A stretch of DNA of 64,000 bases from Eleginops maclovinus (lineage: Eukaryota > Chordata > Actinopteri > Perciformes > Eleginopidae): the NCBI RefSeq assembly GCF_036324505.1, contig NC_086370.1, forward strand, positions 11,580,512 through 11,644,511, in the 5' to 3' direction. The notes under the pieces were generated by a model that saw only the letters and a list, made by a program, of their open reading frames with translations, was not told the DNA's origin and made no database searches. Below are positions 52,049-64,000 of this stretch, in pieces (position 1 is the first letter of the stretch; each line of letters starts with the position of its first letter). The translations under genes were made by a program, and so were the position numbers.

Positions 52049-54080
52049 AGCATAAATCCCGATTTTTGAAAGCATGACTTGAGCATATTGAAAAATGTGC
52101 ATATTAACTGCCGACTAATTATCACTATAATGAGTGAACGCAACAATACAACAACCGTAAATAAATGATAGGGAAAAGGCCCATTGAAGGCACCGCACAG
52201 GTGGACACGCAGTGATCCTAATTAGCATGACTAGCGGTAGCCGACATGACATTAAGCAAGCGTGGACGTTTAAAGTGATGGAGATATATACTCGTATATG
52301 ACTTCAGGTACTTACAGTTAAATCGAAGCAAACACTAGTCGAAAGCAACGGCAGATCCGTTTTGTAACTTGGCCTTCATGAAAAAACTCTAGAATTTCAG
52401 CTTCCTGGGGAATTTCACCGGGGATGTGGAACCTACCAGTAATGCAGTGAAGGGAAGGGGAGGGGTACGGAAAAGTCCAAGTGATATCGCCTGTTTACCG
52501 AATAGCAGGTAGGCCTATTCATTTTTGCAATTTGCATCCCAAAGAACTTCCCAAATCCAACTAATTCACAAGGCATTTCATTCTGAAACCCATCATTTGT
52601 GAGAATGATAATATGGACACTGTCAACTCGGAATATGGGAGCTGTGTATTTACAACAATTAAAACAGTGTATGTTTGAATTAATGACAAGGATGTTTCAT
52701 TGATTTGACATGCTTTATAAAATTGCATGATGATTTATTGTGATTATTGTGAAGCATAGTTCTTACCATACATCTATAATGCAGTGGAGAAATGCAGGCG
52801 GCTGCTAGTGATTTGGCAGTTACACAAGTGTCAGATAAATAGGGTGGCCTTTCAGTAACGTAAAAGCGTGAAAGGCCCTGTCGAGATCCAGAGATATGTC
52901 TGAGCTATTGTAAAAACATGGCAGTGCAACATGGCAGAAAGAGGACCCGCTCCTAGTTTTGAAGGGCTGATTTTAAGCAAGAACTATTCTTACTTTCAGA
53001 TGAGTATACCCTTATGAAAACAAAGTTATGCTGCATATCATTGTTTTCCTTTTAGTAGACCCCCCTCTAAATACTAATACAAACTTGCCCTTTAAGTGAT
53101 CATTATAGCTATTATAACAAACATGGAAATAATGTTTCTCAGATTATGCATCTCACTGCTCTTGGTCTCTTTTTTTAATTTCTAGGAATTTATCAAATAA
53201 TATTTATACAAAATAATGAATTGATGAGGCAATTTTGCCAGGGAGTGGAGCTTAACAAATCTAAAATAAATATGTGTTTGCTACAGTGTTTACGGAAAAA
53301 GAGCTGTGTTTACAGCAAGTACTGGCTGGCGCTGAGCCAGAATGAAGGTCACAGCTACATTCTGTTATTTATAGCCTTGTAATACTGCTGTGATCTTTAT
53401 CAACATCTTTTTCAAATATAGTATGATAATTGGATTGATTTAGCATTAAAGAAGGAAATATGACATCATGCTGATGCCTGCTTTATGTCTCTAAAATATA
53501 AATCATGGTTTGAGCGTTGATGGCTTTTCAAAGTGGTGGAAACCAGCCAATAAAATCTAATGAAATGTAGCACTAATAAGGACTCGAACAGTCATTTTTA
53601 GAGCGTGTCAGCCAGATCACACACAGTCTGTGTCTGCTCGCTCTATTGGCAATGGTTCAATCAGGTGCATAGGCAACGCTCCTCTGGGAGCTCCCACCTC
53701 ACCCACAGCTGTAAATGGCATAGCTACATTGATGATGCACACACCTGTGCACACAACAATGCATGCATGAAAACAAACATACAATAGAACATTGAATTGA
53801 TGAACTGAACATCCATGCTTAACAGAAACACACACCAAATGATCTCATGACGCTGCAGTGGCCACATCACAAAAAGCTGTTGAGACATTTAACAAAACAA
53901 GGTATTATGTGCAGAGTGACTGGCCACATTACGTGCATGCCTATGAAACATGTATTCTAACTGAAATTCTGCCATAGTATCTTATTCTATCTTCCTGTGA
54001 TGCTTATGATTTATATCAAACACATGTAAAAAGCTGAATCACAATTTCAATCACATAAATAAAGGATAAATGGTATGCTT

Positions 54081-54137
54081 GTGTGTGTGGTGTGCGTGTG
54101 CGTGTGCGTGTGCGTGTGCGTGTGCGTGTGCGTGTGT
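54081..54137. repeat. GTGTGC hexamer array
   Basis: About seven copies of gtgtgc follow a short gtgtgtgtgg run. Alternating purine-pyrimidine DNA of this kind can adopt Z-DNA (inference). Confidence 0.95.
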
Positions 54138-54184
54138 AGGATTTAAATACTTTCTTGAAAGTGTTCTGTGAGCATCACAAGAGG

Positions 54185-54350
54185 GTTTGAACGAAAAGTA
54201 GATAGAATCGGAGGATGAAACCCTCTTTATTAGTCACATACATGCCTACAGCAGAGCACACACAGTGAAATTGGTCCTCTGCATTTAACCCATCCTAGTA
54301 CTAGGAGCAGTGGGCAGCTATTGTGCAGCGCCCGGGGAGTGAAGGCTTCT
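54185..54350. repeat. teleost dispersed repeat
   Basis: The stretch ctctttattagtcacata, then acacagtgaaattggtcctc, then ctgcatttaacccatcctag and gcagcgcccggggagtg is a repeat I recognise from many fish genomic sequences. The class is not certain from sequence alone, and no termini could be fixed. Confidence 0.6.
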
Positions 54351-54608
54351 TGTTTATAACAACGGAAGATTCTCAAGATCAAATATACTGTATGTCTGAG
54401 ATAAAAACTGGAAGACATTTATATTTGACAGCTGGGCCATTAAAATAGATCTCTTGTTGAACTCCCTAAACAACCAGAACATTTCAATGGAGTGGGTTTA
54501 ACAAATAACTCCTCCCAGAGCAGCATCTTGAGGACTTAATGGCCCTACAGGAGATGCAGTCACTCTCTAGACGATGTACAGCGGTCTCTTTTTATTCATG
54601 CACAATAA

Positions 54609-54629
54609 GGGGGGGGGGGGGGGGGGGGG
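54609..54629. repeat. 21-base G homopolymer
   Basis: An uninterrupted run of G on the plus strand (C in the nrxn1 transcript). The length may be affected by sequencing or assembly error. Confidence 0.9.
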
Positions 54630-57600
54630 AAGTAGCTAGCCTCTCCAAAATTCAAAGAATTAAAAATACCCAAAAGGGAAAATTAATCTAACAGGACTAC
54701 AGAATACGAGAAAAAAAACTAAGAAGACGAACCTTCACAGAAAGACGAATATGCTTTTGAAAACCCATGTACTCCTGTTCAAACACTGTTTGGACGCACA
54801 TACTAAACCGCACACTTCCAGCTCCAAGGCTCTCATTTGCTCTCAGCCCATTTCAGAATCACAACAGCATTATGCTGAAGTGGGAGTGTAATGTGCTGAA
54901 TACTAATCTGCAAAGCCCAATCCATTTCTGCAGAGTAAATCCAGGGGATAATAATGTAAGCCTTTGGGAGATGAGGGGATCAATATCCTCATCAAAAGAG
55001 AAGCATTTTGATATTAATGTATAGTTACCACTTCACTTAACTAATCATATATTTAAAGAGCAGGCAACTATACACATTTCTCCTCCTATAGGAAATGTTA
55101 TGAATCCATCAGCAGTCATTTATCATACCTGATAATAATATTAGAGTTTGTATTTATATCAAAACCAATTAACTGCATGAAAAGCTGGGTAGTAACGTTT
55201 GACAGCAGCTTCCTGTTTGAATGAGCCACATATAAAATGTGCTTAGGGTAATAAATCTTTGCTATAAGCATCTTAACAAGCTGCTCAATCGGGATCTACC
55301 CTTGTCAAGGTTGCCAGCACAGACCTAGAGTGCACGCTGCGAAAGTGCATCAGAGGTTACTGTCCACTTTTGATTACTGGAGCGGTGGAAGCAGTGTCTG
55401 ACTGTAAAGGGCTGGCATTTGGCAGATGTCTAATTTGGGACATATACATGGGGACATTCCTCAACCAAGAGCAAAGTCAAGAGGCGCTGAGGCATGTCAT
55501 TGCATAGAAATAATTCATGTGCTAATTACATTGCCAGTGTGTCTCAGATGATTTCTGTGCAGAGCTGCTTTTGTCTTCCCGGCTTTCGGCTCTGCAATCC
55601 ACTCTCTGTCTGACACGGCATGAATCCTTGATAGTGAGCAGACACCAAGACACATCAGCAAAGACAATTCTTATCCTTATACTCAGCTCCCATTCCTCAT
55701 TGCCCAGCCATTACATACATCGAGTTAAGGAACAGGCTAGCTTCAGTGTGTCCTGGGTAGAATTGTTTTGGTTGAGATAGTGTGTTGACACGCTGAGAAT
55801 ATCCTACATTCTATTATGAACATAAAAATAAGTTTATGTCCAGTTTTGTGAATAGTTAACACTTTGAACAGAGCATACGTTTATTATTTTATGTAAAATA
55901 AAAGGAAAAACAATATGAAGTAATCCTGAGAAACTTAAATAAAGAGACTGACCTCTTAATAAGCAGAGTGATTCACACAGTAAACCTTGTTGCCAAATGT
56001 TTACCTCTATCAAATGCTGAGTTGCGAAAGCAAGTAACGTGACATTTTCCACCAAAGATTTACAGAGTGGCTGCATTATATGTCAGAGGCACTCGGTCCT
56101 CAAAACTGCTTAATCAGCTCTGGCAGAAACACTGACACTCAGTGTATTAAACGAGCTGCCAAAATAATTAAACCATATCATTTGAAAAGCCAACATCATC
56201 TTTAGGTCAATGCCGTAACGTTCATTTCTATAAGGATGAGACCAATAATAGAGAGGTTTTAATACAGAACCTCAAGTTTGAACATAACCAATGCATTTAT
56301 AACATCATCACAACTTATTATTTACCTCTCTTGAACAACCAGAACTTGTATCGACAAAGATACCTTTCGATCATTAGTATATACATATAGTGAACACATA
56401 TACATTAAGTTTAACACTTCAGAATTGTCTTTATTTTATGTCCATTCATGAAAGTCTGGATAGCTGTTTTGTCTTGTAACGAAATTTCTTTGTCAATTTT
56501 CATGACCCATTGTGTAAGGACACACCACTTGTTATGCGGGTGTCTCTTTGGTAGTAACTTCTCAGCATCATTTCTTGTGGCACAGAAATATACTTCAGTT
56601 ATTTCAGTTCCAAAGTCAACACAATGAGATCAGATTGTTCCTTCATGCATTTCATATTCTAACACTGGCAAAGTGGCCTGTCTGTCAGGACCAGTTCTTT
56701 CAGGTGCAGTGAGGTGAACTTGAGATAAATGTATTCTGAATCTAAACCAAATCTTCTCAGGACATCACCTCCGCTCTTACTTTCTAAAAGGGAACAGAAA
56801 GCTGTGCAGTTTGGTGCTGCATATCGCTTTTTCTCCCTTTAATAAAATGTGTTTTGTTGTGTGATTTTTAGTGGTCACTCAACAGAAGTTCGCCAATAGC
56901 CCATGTGTGTTAACTCCCCTGTGGTGAAAGAACACAGCACAGCACGCTGAGCTGCATCATTGTATGTTTAAAAATGTGCTCCAATGAACAAATCGCTGCA
57001 GGACAGTGAAGCTTGACAGAATCCCAGCATCACCTCACTGAGCTGCTGGGCAAGGTCACCAGTGGGTTTTTGTTCTTGTTGGATAAAGGATGGCAGTTCC
57101 ACAGTTATATTTATAACATGTTCTGTTTGCTTTGCTTTGGATACATAATGCATTCACACTGTGACAACACTGGGTTTGTCCAATGTTTGGTGTGTGTCAG
57201 CGCATTTATGGGTTTTTGTTTGAGTGCCTTTAGTTAAGCCATAGTCATCACAGGAGATGAGGCAAACCTGTATAACCTGGCTCCCCTGCATATAAGAGGG
57301 CTGCAGACCATACTTTGCCCCTTTTTGTAAGCACCCCACACACACAGCTTTCCACATTTCAGTTTTTGAAGTTTTCACGTGGCCAATGAAATTAATTTGT
57401 GGTTACTTTTGTGCAAACCTCCTCTTGTGTTACAAGTATGAGCAAAATTGTAACAGCACCAAAACTAGGTAACAAAAACAGTAGATGTGCAGATATTTGT
57501 GTTCATGTGAGACCGGGGAACAACCGTTCCAACATACTGTATCCTGCTGATTCGTCATGGGCTTTGCTTGCTTTGGGATTTCAAACAAAAACATATAGGC

Positions 57601-60083
57601 CTACCAAGGAAATTCCCCAGGACCTACTGTGTGCATTTAACACCAACACGCCCAGTGCCTGTTCCCTCCCAGGTTGCGTGTTGCAGTGCCAGCACTGTAC
57701 TGAGGAGTATTTGAGCAAGGAAATAGAAAACATTCCTCTTTGTGCCTCCCAGCTTTAAGTAAGATCACACTGAGGTATCCTTAGCTGTGGAGAACCAAAG
57801 GCACAAGTGTTTGTACTGAGCCAAATACTCTATGGCAATGGAGATGGAAAACCAGGTAAAAGCACAAGAGGAACATTCAAGTGCTGTCATCACACCACTG
57901 CAAAAGCTAAAAACACCTATCTGAAGTTGTGCTAAAAATAAAGACCACAGCGCAGTATTCTCACTTAAAGGGTGAAAATCATGGCTCTGCCTGAAAAGCT
58001 TCAGAACAAATAGTTTTAATAAAATCCAGTCAGGTAAGAGGATAAACAAATGTAAAACTATCTAAACAACCCTGCAAGGAAATGCTTAGAAGCAACTGTT
58101 AATCGATTCCTCAGTTTTGCAGTTCGTTTAGTCAGATCACTCCATCGATCTCGGTACATTGAAGCTGTTTTCCTCACTAAGGCTTGTTCACATTTCGTGG
58201 CCACTTCCATCACCTTAGCAATTGATAGTGGCAGAACCCCCTCCCCACCTTTTATCTACAGGGAGAGATTGTCTACCGGCAAAGATGCTGACCTAAGGAG
58301 GGAAAATTACTCACTTTGGGGTGTTACTGTTTCGGCAGCAGTATGGCCCTGCTGACACAAGACCAAGGTCATTTCATAATGGGGTGACCAGCTGCCACTC
58401 CGCTGTCAACAGGCCTGAATGATGAGGGGGAGTGTAGCCTGTTATGGTGACAGGAGTCAAGGCTACGGTGAGCTTGATAAAGATCAGTCTCTATCAGGAG
58501 TGAAAATGGCAAAAAAAGAGGGATAGAAAAAAGATGATCCTGCATTTTGCCCCCTAAGCTTTCAAAGCGGTGACAAATAGATCTGCTTTGTAGCTTGCGT
58601 CTGCGAGCCGTTCTGTTTTGCATTCTGCTGGGAGCTGCAACAGCCGTGCCACAGGAATAAATGCGTGTGATAGGCAGGAGCAGTCATCACAGTGCAGCAA
58701 TACCCTGAGAAGTATTGACTGTGTTATAGCTCTTTTCTCAGGTCTCTGTCAATCCTGTCGCTCCTATGAATTGATCAGTAGGGGGTTCACATCCATCAGA
58801 GTGACTCATCCAGCGCAGACATGTATTTCGAAGTTCAATTTGTTCTATCCCTTGGGCTAAAGTGTATGAAAATGTGTAGTTTAATCTGTGTTTGTTTCTC
58901 TGTTTCTTCTATCTCTACTTTTAACATCCTTATACATACCATATTGATTTTTTAAGACATTGTCTGGGTCTGGTCCTGAACTGCATGTATTACCTTATAG
59001 CGTCTCAATACTCAGATCACCATGAGGTGAAGCAATTTAACGGTTTTCTCTAAATGTAGATCCATGTGTGCTATCTGAGTTGGTTATAGGTCTGTGTTTT
59101 ATAACACCTCACCAGAGGAACTAAGAATGAATTCATTGTCATCTGGAATATTATTTCACACAGAAAACAAGCCTTTATTTCCATTCTAGTCAATGTTTGT
59201 TGTCTAATTGCTCTTATTGTCCCGCAGAATTTGCCTTCATCCTCATAACGGTATGGTAGTGTATGGAAACATAGTTGTTAAAATAGCAAGAAGATAAAAA
59301 AACAATTGGACTCATTCCTTATTTTATACTTATTTCGGGGCACAACAGCATAATAAACACATAGCAATGTAATGCTCTTTAACACTACATTACACTTACT
59401 GTACAATATTGCAGGAACTTAAGGAACCAAGTAGCCATTTGTTGTGAAGTAAAATGCTTGGTTTCAAAGTATTTAATCTAATATATTTTATAAATGGATA
59501 CAATCTCAATGAAAGCGGGGGTAGAATTCCTTAGCTGAAAATAACTGCTATAATACTGTGAGGGGTTCAGTGAATCGATTTAACAGTTTTCATATTGCTT
59601 CTGAAGAAAATGTCTGATGAAAAACATAATGGTAAATCCATCCACAAAAAATTACTTTGAATTTGCCATTTAACTCTACAAGAAAAGTATTATTTTATTT
59701 AAATTACTATTTGTTGTTGTGAGAAACTGGGCATCTTCTTCATAACTTATTTTACTTGTGTTCTAGATCAAGTGAAACATCTAACTATTACAGACAGTGC
59801 GTGTCCTACATTCATTGTGGGGAGGTAGCGGCAAGAATCCAATGAACCCAAAAATGTTATTTGCTGTTAGTCACAGGGATACTCTGTTTCCAGTCCATGC
59901 TTGTTTACACGTATGCTTTGTGCTCACACAGTGTTATCCTGAAAGAGACTTTGCACTTAATGGGATTTTCTTGTTTCAGCAGTTTAAAAACAAAGGGATG
60001 ATTCATACTTAGCCTAATTCCATTTTATTTATTCAGCTGTAACAAATAAGTATACAAAATCTGACATGTAAAATGTGTGCAAA

Positions 60084-60197
<114 letters not shown>

Positions 60198-63100
60198 TCC
60201 CATGCCTCTATTTGATTCATCTCACGAGGAAAAGATTCCATTTCTACAGCATGACACAATAAAAGCCTTGAAATTTACGAATTAATTAAAAGAGCACGAC
60301 TGCTTTTTCTGTTCCTCTGAAGTGTGCTCTGGAGACTGATGAAACAGTCCTAACAAGGGTCCCAGCACGTGCTTCTTTATGCTTCTTCAAGAAATACATG
60401 CGAGACAAAGAGAGACAGGGGACAGCACAGACTTCTTGGTCTCTTTTTTTTGTATTGTGCTACTCCCCCACACATCATCAAACAACGTCACTGTGGTCTA
60501 CATATCTTTGCAAGTCTGCCAATGCTATATTTATTTATATGTATATAATATTTTCATATTAAAGACAACATTTAATTCCACCTGATCTGTTGTATTATAA
60601 TGTCACATACACATTTGGTGTCACATACTGATGGAGAGAGAAAATGAAAGAATACTTTCTAGAGAGTCCTTCTCTAGCACTCATCGGGGCAATAGCCCTG
60701 GGTGACTGAGCCTTTTACCTATCTGCAGCATCCAGCCACCTGCCATGGAAATCACGGCTGTTTCCGCCATATGCCTCAATGTTCTGCCAAGACTCTCCGG
60801 TCTGTTCCGCCTTGAGCAAATTTCATTATGGGATGGCTGGGAGCTCTCGGCGCTACTCATTAAGGTTATCAGCGTGGCACGTCAGCGTTTGTAACACCGG
60901 GGATGCAGAAGGTTGAACACCCCCAGCTCAGAAGATTGCTTAACAACTTTAGCAAATGTAAAACTTTTGTTCTGGAATAAGGGTAAAAAAACATATGGTT
61001 TTCTCTCAGATACACACAGAGGTCATGCTGGGAACTTAGCTCTATTTGAGTTTGTAGATGAAATCTACATGAAATGAGTTAGGCAGGACTTTGATTAAGG
61101 AATAAAAAGTCTAACCTTATATCAGCGCAAGAAAAATGGTTTGCAAGTGTCCTTAAAATCCTATAACAACAGGACACCTTGAACAAAGATACAAAAAGCC
61201 TAACTGGAATTGCTTTTGTATGAACGTGGTATAACGGTCACTAAGGTTAGTTATGTTAATGTTGGATGGATAATTGTCCAACAGTTAAACCGTGTTTTAG
61301 AATTACCATTTTCCCAAAGTTGCATTACAGCAGGTGACTACAGAAACAATACTGATTGATGCTGTGGTACATGTACATTAACTGTCACTGAAACAAAACC
61401 TAGAAATGTGTTATTTTGTTTTCCGCATATTCTGCATTAATCATATGTTTATAAAACTGTGACTCAACCAGACAGGCTGATTCGGCTTTTAATTGACAAT
61501 CCTAATCTGCCGTTGTGTACAGTATGTTGAGCTAAACAGCTAATACACTCCTGGCAGAAGACTCTCCATCTATCTGGCATACCATGTGTTTAATAAGACA
61601 GAGCTGATTCATTACAATATAAGGCATCCTCCACTATCATACAGTGTTGTGTTGCCATCAGGCAGCGGCAGTTGTCCACTAACATGGTCAGCGTATAGCC
61701 AGATGGAGCTGAGCCACAGGGATCAAACGAAGAGCTCTGCTGCACGAGTTATCCTGCCAGCTAACACCCACCACCAGCTGACATTTCACTGCCGCACCAC
61801 TCTCTATCTCTTCACTACCCTTGAAGAAGAAATTAGTTCTCAGTGCTCAGTAGTAGCAGTTGCGGGGTTCAAGGATGATTCTGAACGGCCAAACAATAAT
61901 AGCTTATATCCCCGCCTGTCTTTTGCATTGTTTACTCACGATTGTATCGTCATTTGTGTTCTCATGCGAGACGGCCGATCTGCGGCCTGTGCATTGGAGA
62001 GGCAGACATTACCCTCACTGTGCTTTAACGTGATGTTCACTCAGCCATACCGGGGCCATGCACCCAGAGCCATCGCAGTGCATTAAACCCTGGATGCTGC
62101 CTGGCATTGTCTTGCTGGACTGGAGTTAGGGTCTGCAGAACTCAAGCTGGCTGATGGAACTGAAGTCAGGGTCAAACTGTACTAAAATAATTTGGAAAAA
62201 ACAGACAAAGAGGAGCATTACTTGGCAGAGATATAGATCTGTTGTTTTGACCTTCTCATGAATGGTTTACTAGTTAAAGAGTGTGATTGACACAAGTTGA
62301 AAAGCAAATCGATCTCTTCTCTATAAGCTCTTGTCAGAGATGGATGAGATACAATGGTAACCAATCAATGCAGCTAGTTATTTACTGGCTGTGTCTGTCA
62401 ATAAGACTTTGCATCTTACGAGCATCAGATGTCGTGCATTCTTCCTACATTTTTTAGTTGAGAACAACAAAGCTGCTATGAGACAAAAGCCTAATTGTGT
62501 CACCATTATTTTGCATTTCAGTTAGGCTGTTTTGGGATCTGTGCTGAAATAAGGTTACTGATGGATTAAAAAGTGCTTGGATGTGGGATAACCTCTGGTC
62601 ATTAACAGGAATGCTCTGCAGGCTCACATTACTTATACTAAACTTTAGTGTTGCCTTTGAATTAGAAAACAGCATATGTTAACATGTCAAATGTTTATTT
62701 AGTAAAATAACCATTTTGAATTTGCCCTAGGATGATGTAGAGGAAATATATATATTTTATTTTGAAAACCTGCAAAAACTTATTTCCTTGGTCACTCGGC
62801 GGCAGCTCTAAACAATCACCTTTCAGGTTGATATGCTTATTAGTATACTAAGTAACAGTAGCTTTAATTTGAAGTTCAGTTCCTGTCCTCCTGGCAAATT
62901 TAGGCTCAATTTTCACTCTCTTTGAGCTCTACTTTTGGCCTCCTACAACTCCTGAGCAGGAAGTCCGTAAACACGTACTGGCTTTAGCCAAAAAAACTAG
63001 CATAATCCAAAAAGACCAAAGTTATGGGCCAGAAAACCCAAACACTGCAGGTACGCAGAGGCACACTGCATGCTGATAGATATATGGGCTTTGCCATTAC

Positions 63101-64000
63101 GAGAAAGGTGTTTGCATCGACATTGAACTAAATATTAAATCCATTGTTATATTAACAAAATTACCAGATTTGACCCAAACTTTCAAACTGACCTGAACCG
63201 TAAAACACTGTAGGCTGCTGACAGAATACTCTACACACCTGTCTATGTTATTTCAGGGCATTTGACAACAACAAAAGAAACCTTCTGCACTGGAATTGAA
63301 TCCGAGCCAACTGAACAATGTGGATGGGAGCACAATCAAAAAGGATGTAATATGTTTTACAGACGATAACAGTGAAAATGTTGACAACTGTCTCTCTGCA
63401 GGTACCTCAGGAAAACAACAGTAATAAACATGGGGAAGGGGGGGCATGATGGCTTAGCACTCAGGCATGATGAAGGGCATGGCTTCACATCCAAATGACC
63501 CACACCAGCAGCTATCAGCTCTGCACTGTTAGAGAGACGATCCACACTGACGTCTGCCCTCGTTTACTTTAATGCTTACGAAGATTAAAATAGCCAAGCA
63601 GCTTCAACAAATTTAGAAAGGCAGGGGATGCAAAGCTGGAGGCGATAAGTCATTTGTGGAGACTTTGCTCTCATACTTGTCTCCGTGTAGGTGCTTTTTT
63701 TGGGAGCATAGACTGTCCTCCTCTTGTGACCCCAGGGTGGCAGTCTGTCAGGCAGGACTGACACCAGACCAATGTCTAATGGCTCTAAAGCCATAAGTAT
63801 GGCCCCAGACTTGACAGCCTGGATCTGAGGTTCCCTATTATCTTGATTCATTCCACCACAAAATGAGTGCCTTTGCAAAGTGTTGCGTCCAACAGAAGAG
63901 GAGATTTTGGACAGATCCACAGACATGCCCCAGTGAATTGCAAACTGGCTAAAGTCCATTCTTCTCTAATTAGCATTTACATGTCGGCTAGAAAACCCTG

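Noticed and set aside
61586..62086. 166-residue open frame on the plus strand
   Set aside because: No recognisable domain, signal peptide or repeat pattern, composition is ordinary, and it lies in the upstream intron. Best explained as chance or possibly a conserved non-coding stretch.
63430..63480. tRNA-derived SINE head (gggggcatgatggcttagc)
   Set aside because: The similarity to a tRNA-like promoter stops after about 28 bases and no B box or tail is visible.

Overview
The window is animal genomic DNA, most likely from a teleost fish. Short conserved exons lie in large AT-rich introns. There are long dinucleotide and trinucleotide microsatellites and remnants of hAT-like, Tc1/mariner-like and LINE-like repeats of types common in ray-finned fish. 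I see no bacterial, viral or organellar features. Nearly all recognisable coding sequence belongs to one gene on the minus strand, the alpha-neurexin gene nrxn1. The diagnostic EGF-B and EGF-C segments match NRXN1 better than NRXN2 or NRXN3, judged from remembered mammalian sequences. Teleosts usually carry nrxn1a and nrxn1b, and I cannot tell which this is.

Transcription runs from high to low coordinates. Twelve exons lie between 44189 and 8783. In transcript order they are: LNS2 part 1 (43888-44189), the SS2 microexon (41883/41904-41927), LNS2 part 2 (40698-40859), LNS2 end and LNS3 part 1 (36666-37107), LNS3 end and EGF-B (30936-31319), LNS4 part 1 (23182-23385), the SS3 microexon (20956-20982), LNS4 part 2 (15464-15586), LNS4 end and LNS5 start (14567-14948), LNS5 middle (13254-13444), LNS5 end (12377-12550) and EGF-C (8783-8902). 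Every junction has AG/GT borders and the reading phases agree throughout. The exons total 2,556 nt, or 852 codons, with both cassettes fully included, and I see no frameshift or stop. The signal peptide, LNS1, EGF-A and SS1 must lie upstream, beyond 64000. LNS6, SS4, the stalk, membrane segment and cytoplasmic tail, and probably the beta promoter, must lie beyond position 1.

The protein is a presynaptic adhesion molecule whose alternating LNS and EGF modules bind postsynaptic partners. The two alternative-splice cassettes can be read directly. SS2 has two nested donors (8 or 15 residues) and SS3 is a 27-nt exon. The 1-kb intron after SS2 holds four UGCAUG hexamers in the transcript sense, a possible RBFOX switch. 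It also has a strong pyrimidine tract and acceptor in front of a 33-nt in-frame open segment.

The rest is intron. Region 44190-64000 holds most of the repeats: two hAT-like elements (one with an 8-bp target duplication), a teleost dispersed repeat, a 21-base G run, (GT)30, (TG)54 and a GTGTGC array. Other introns hold a 209-bp TA-flanked inverted-repeat element, (AAT)36, (AC)22, a short telomere-like array and two LINE/SINE-like 3' tails. I found no second protein gene, no tRNA or rRNA gene, no CRISPR array and no evidence of an undescribed system.
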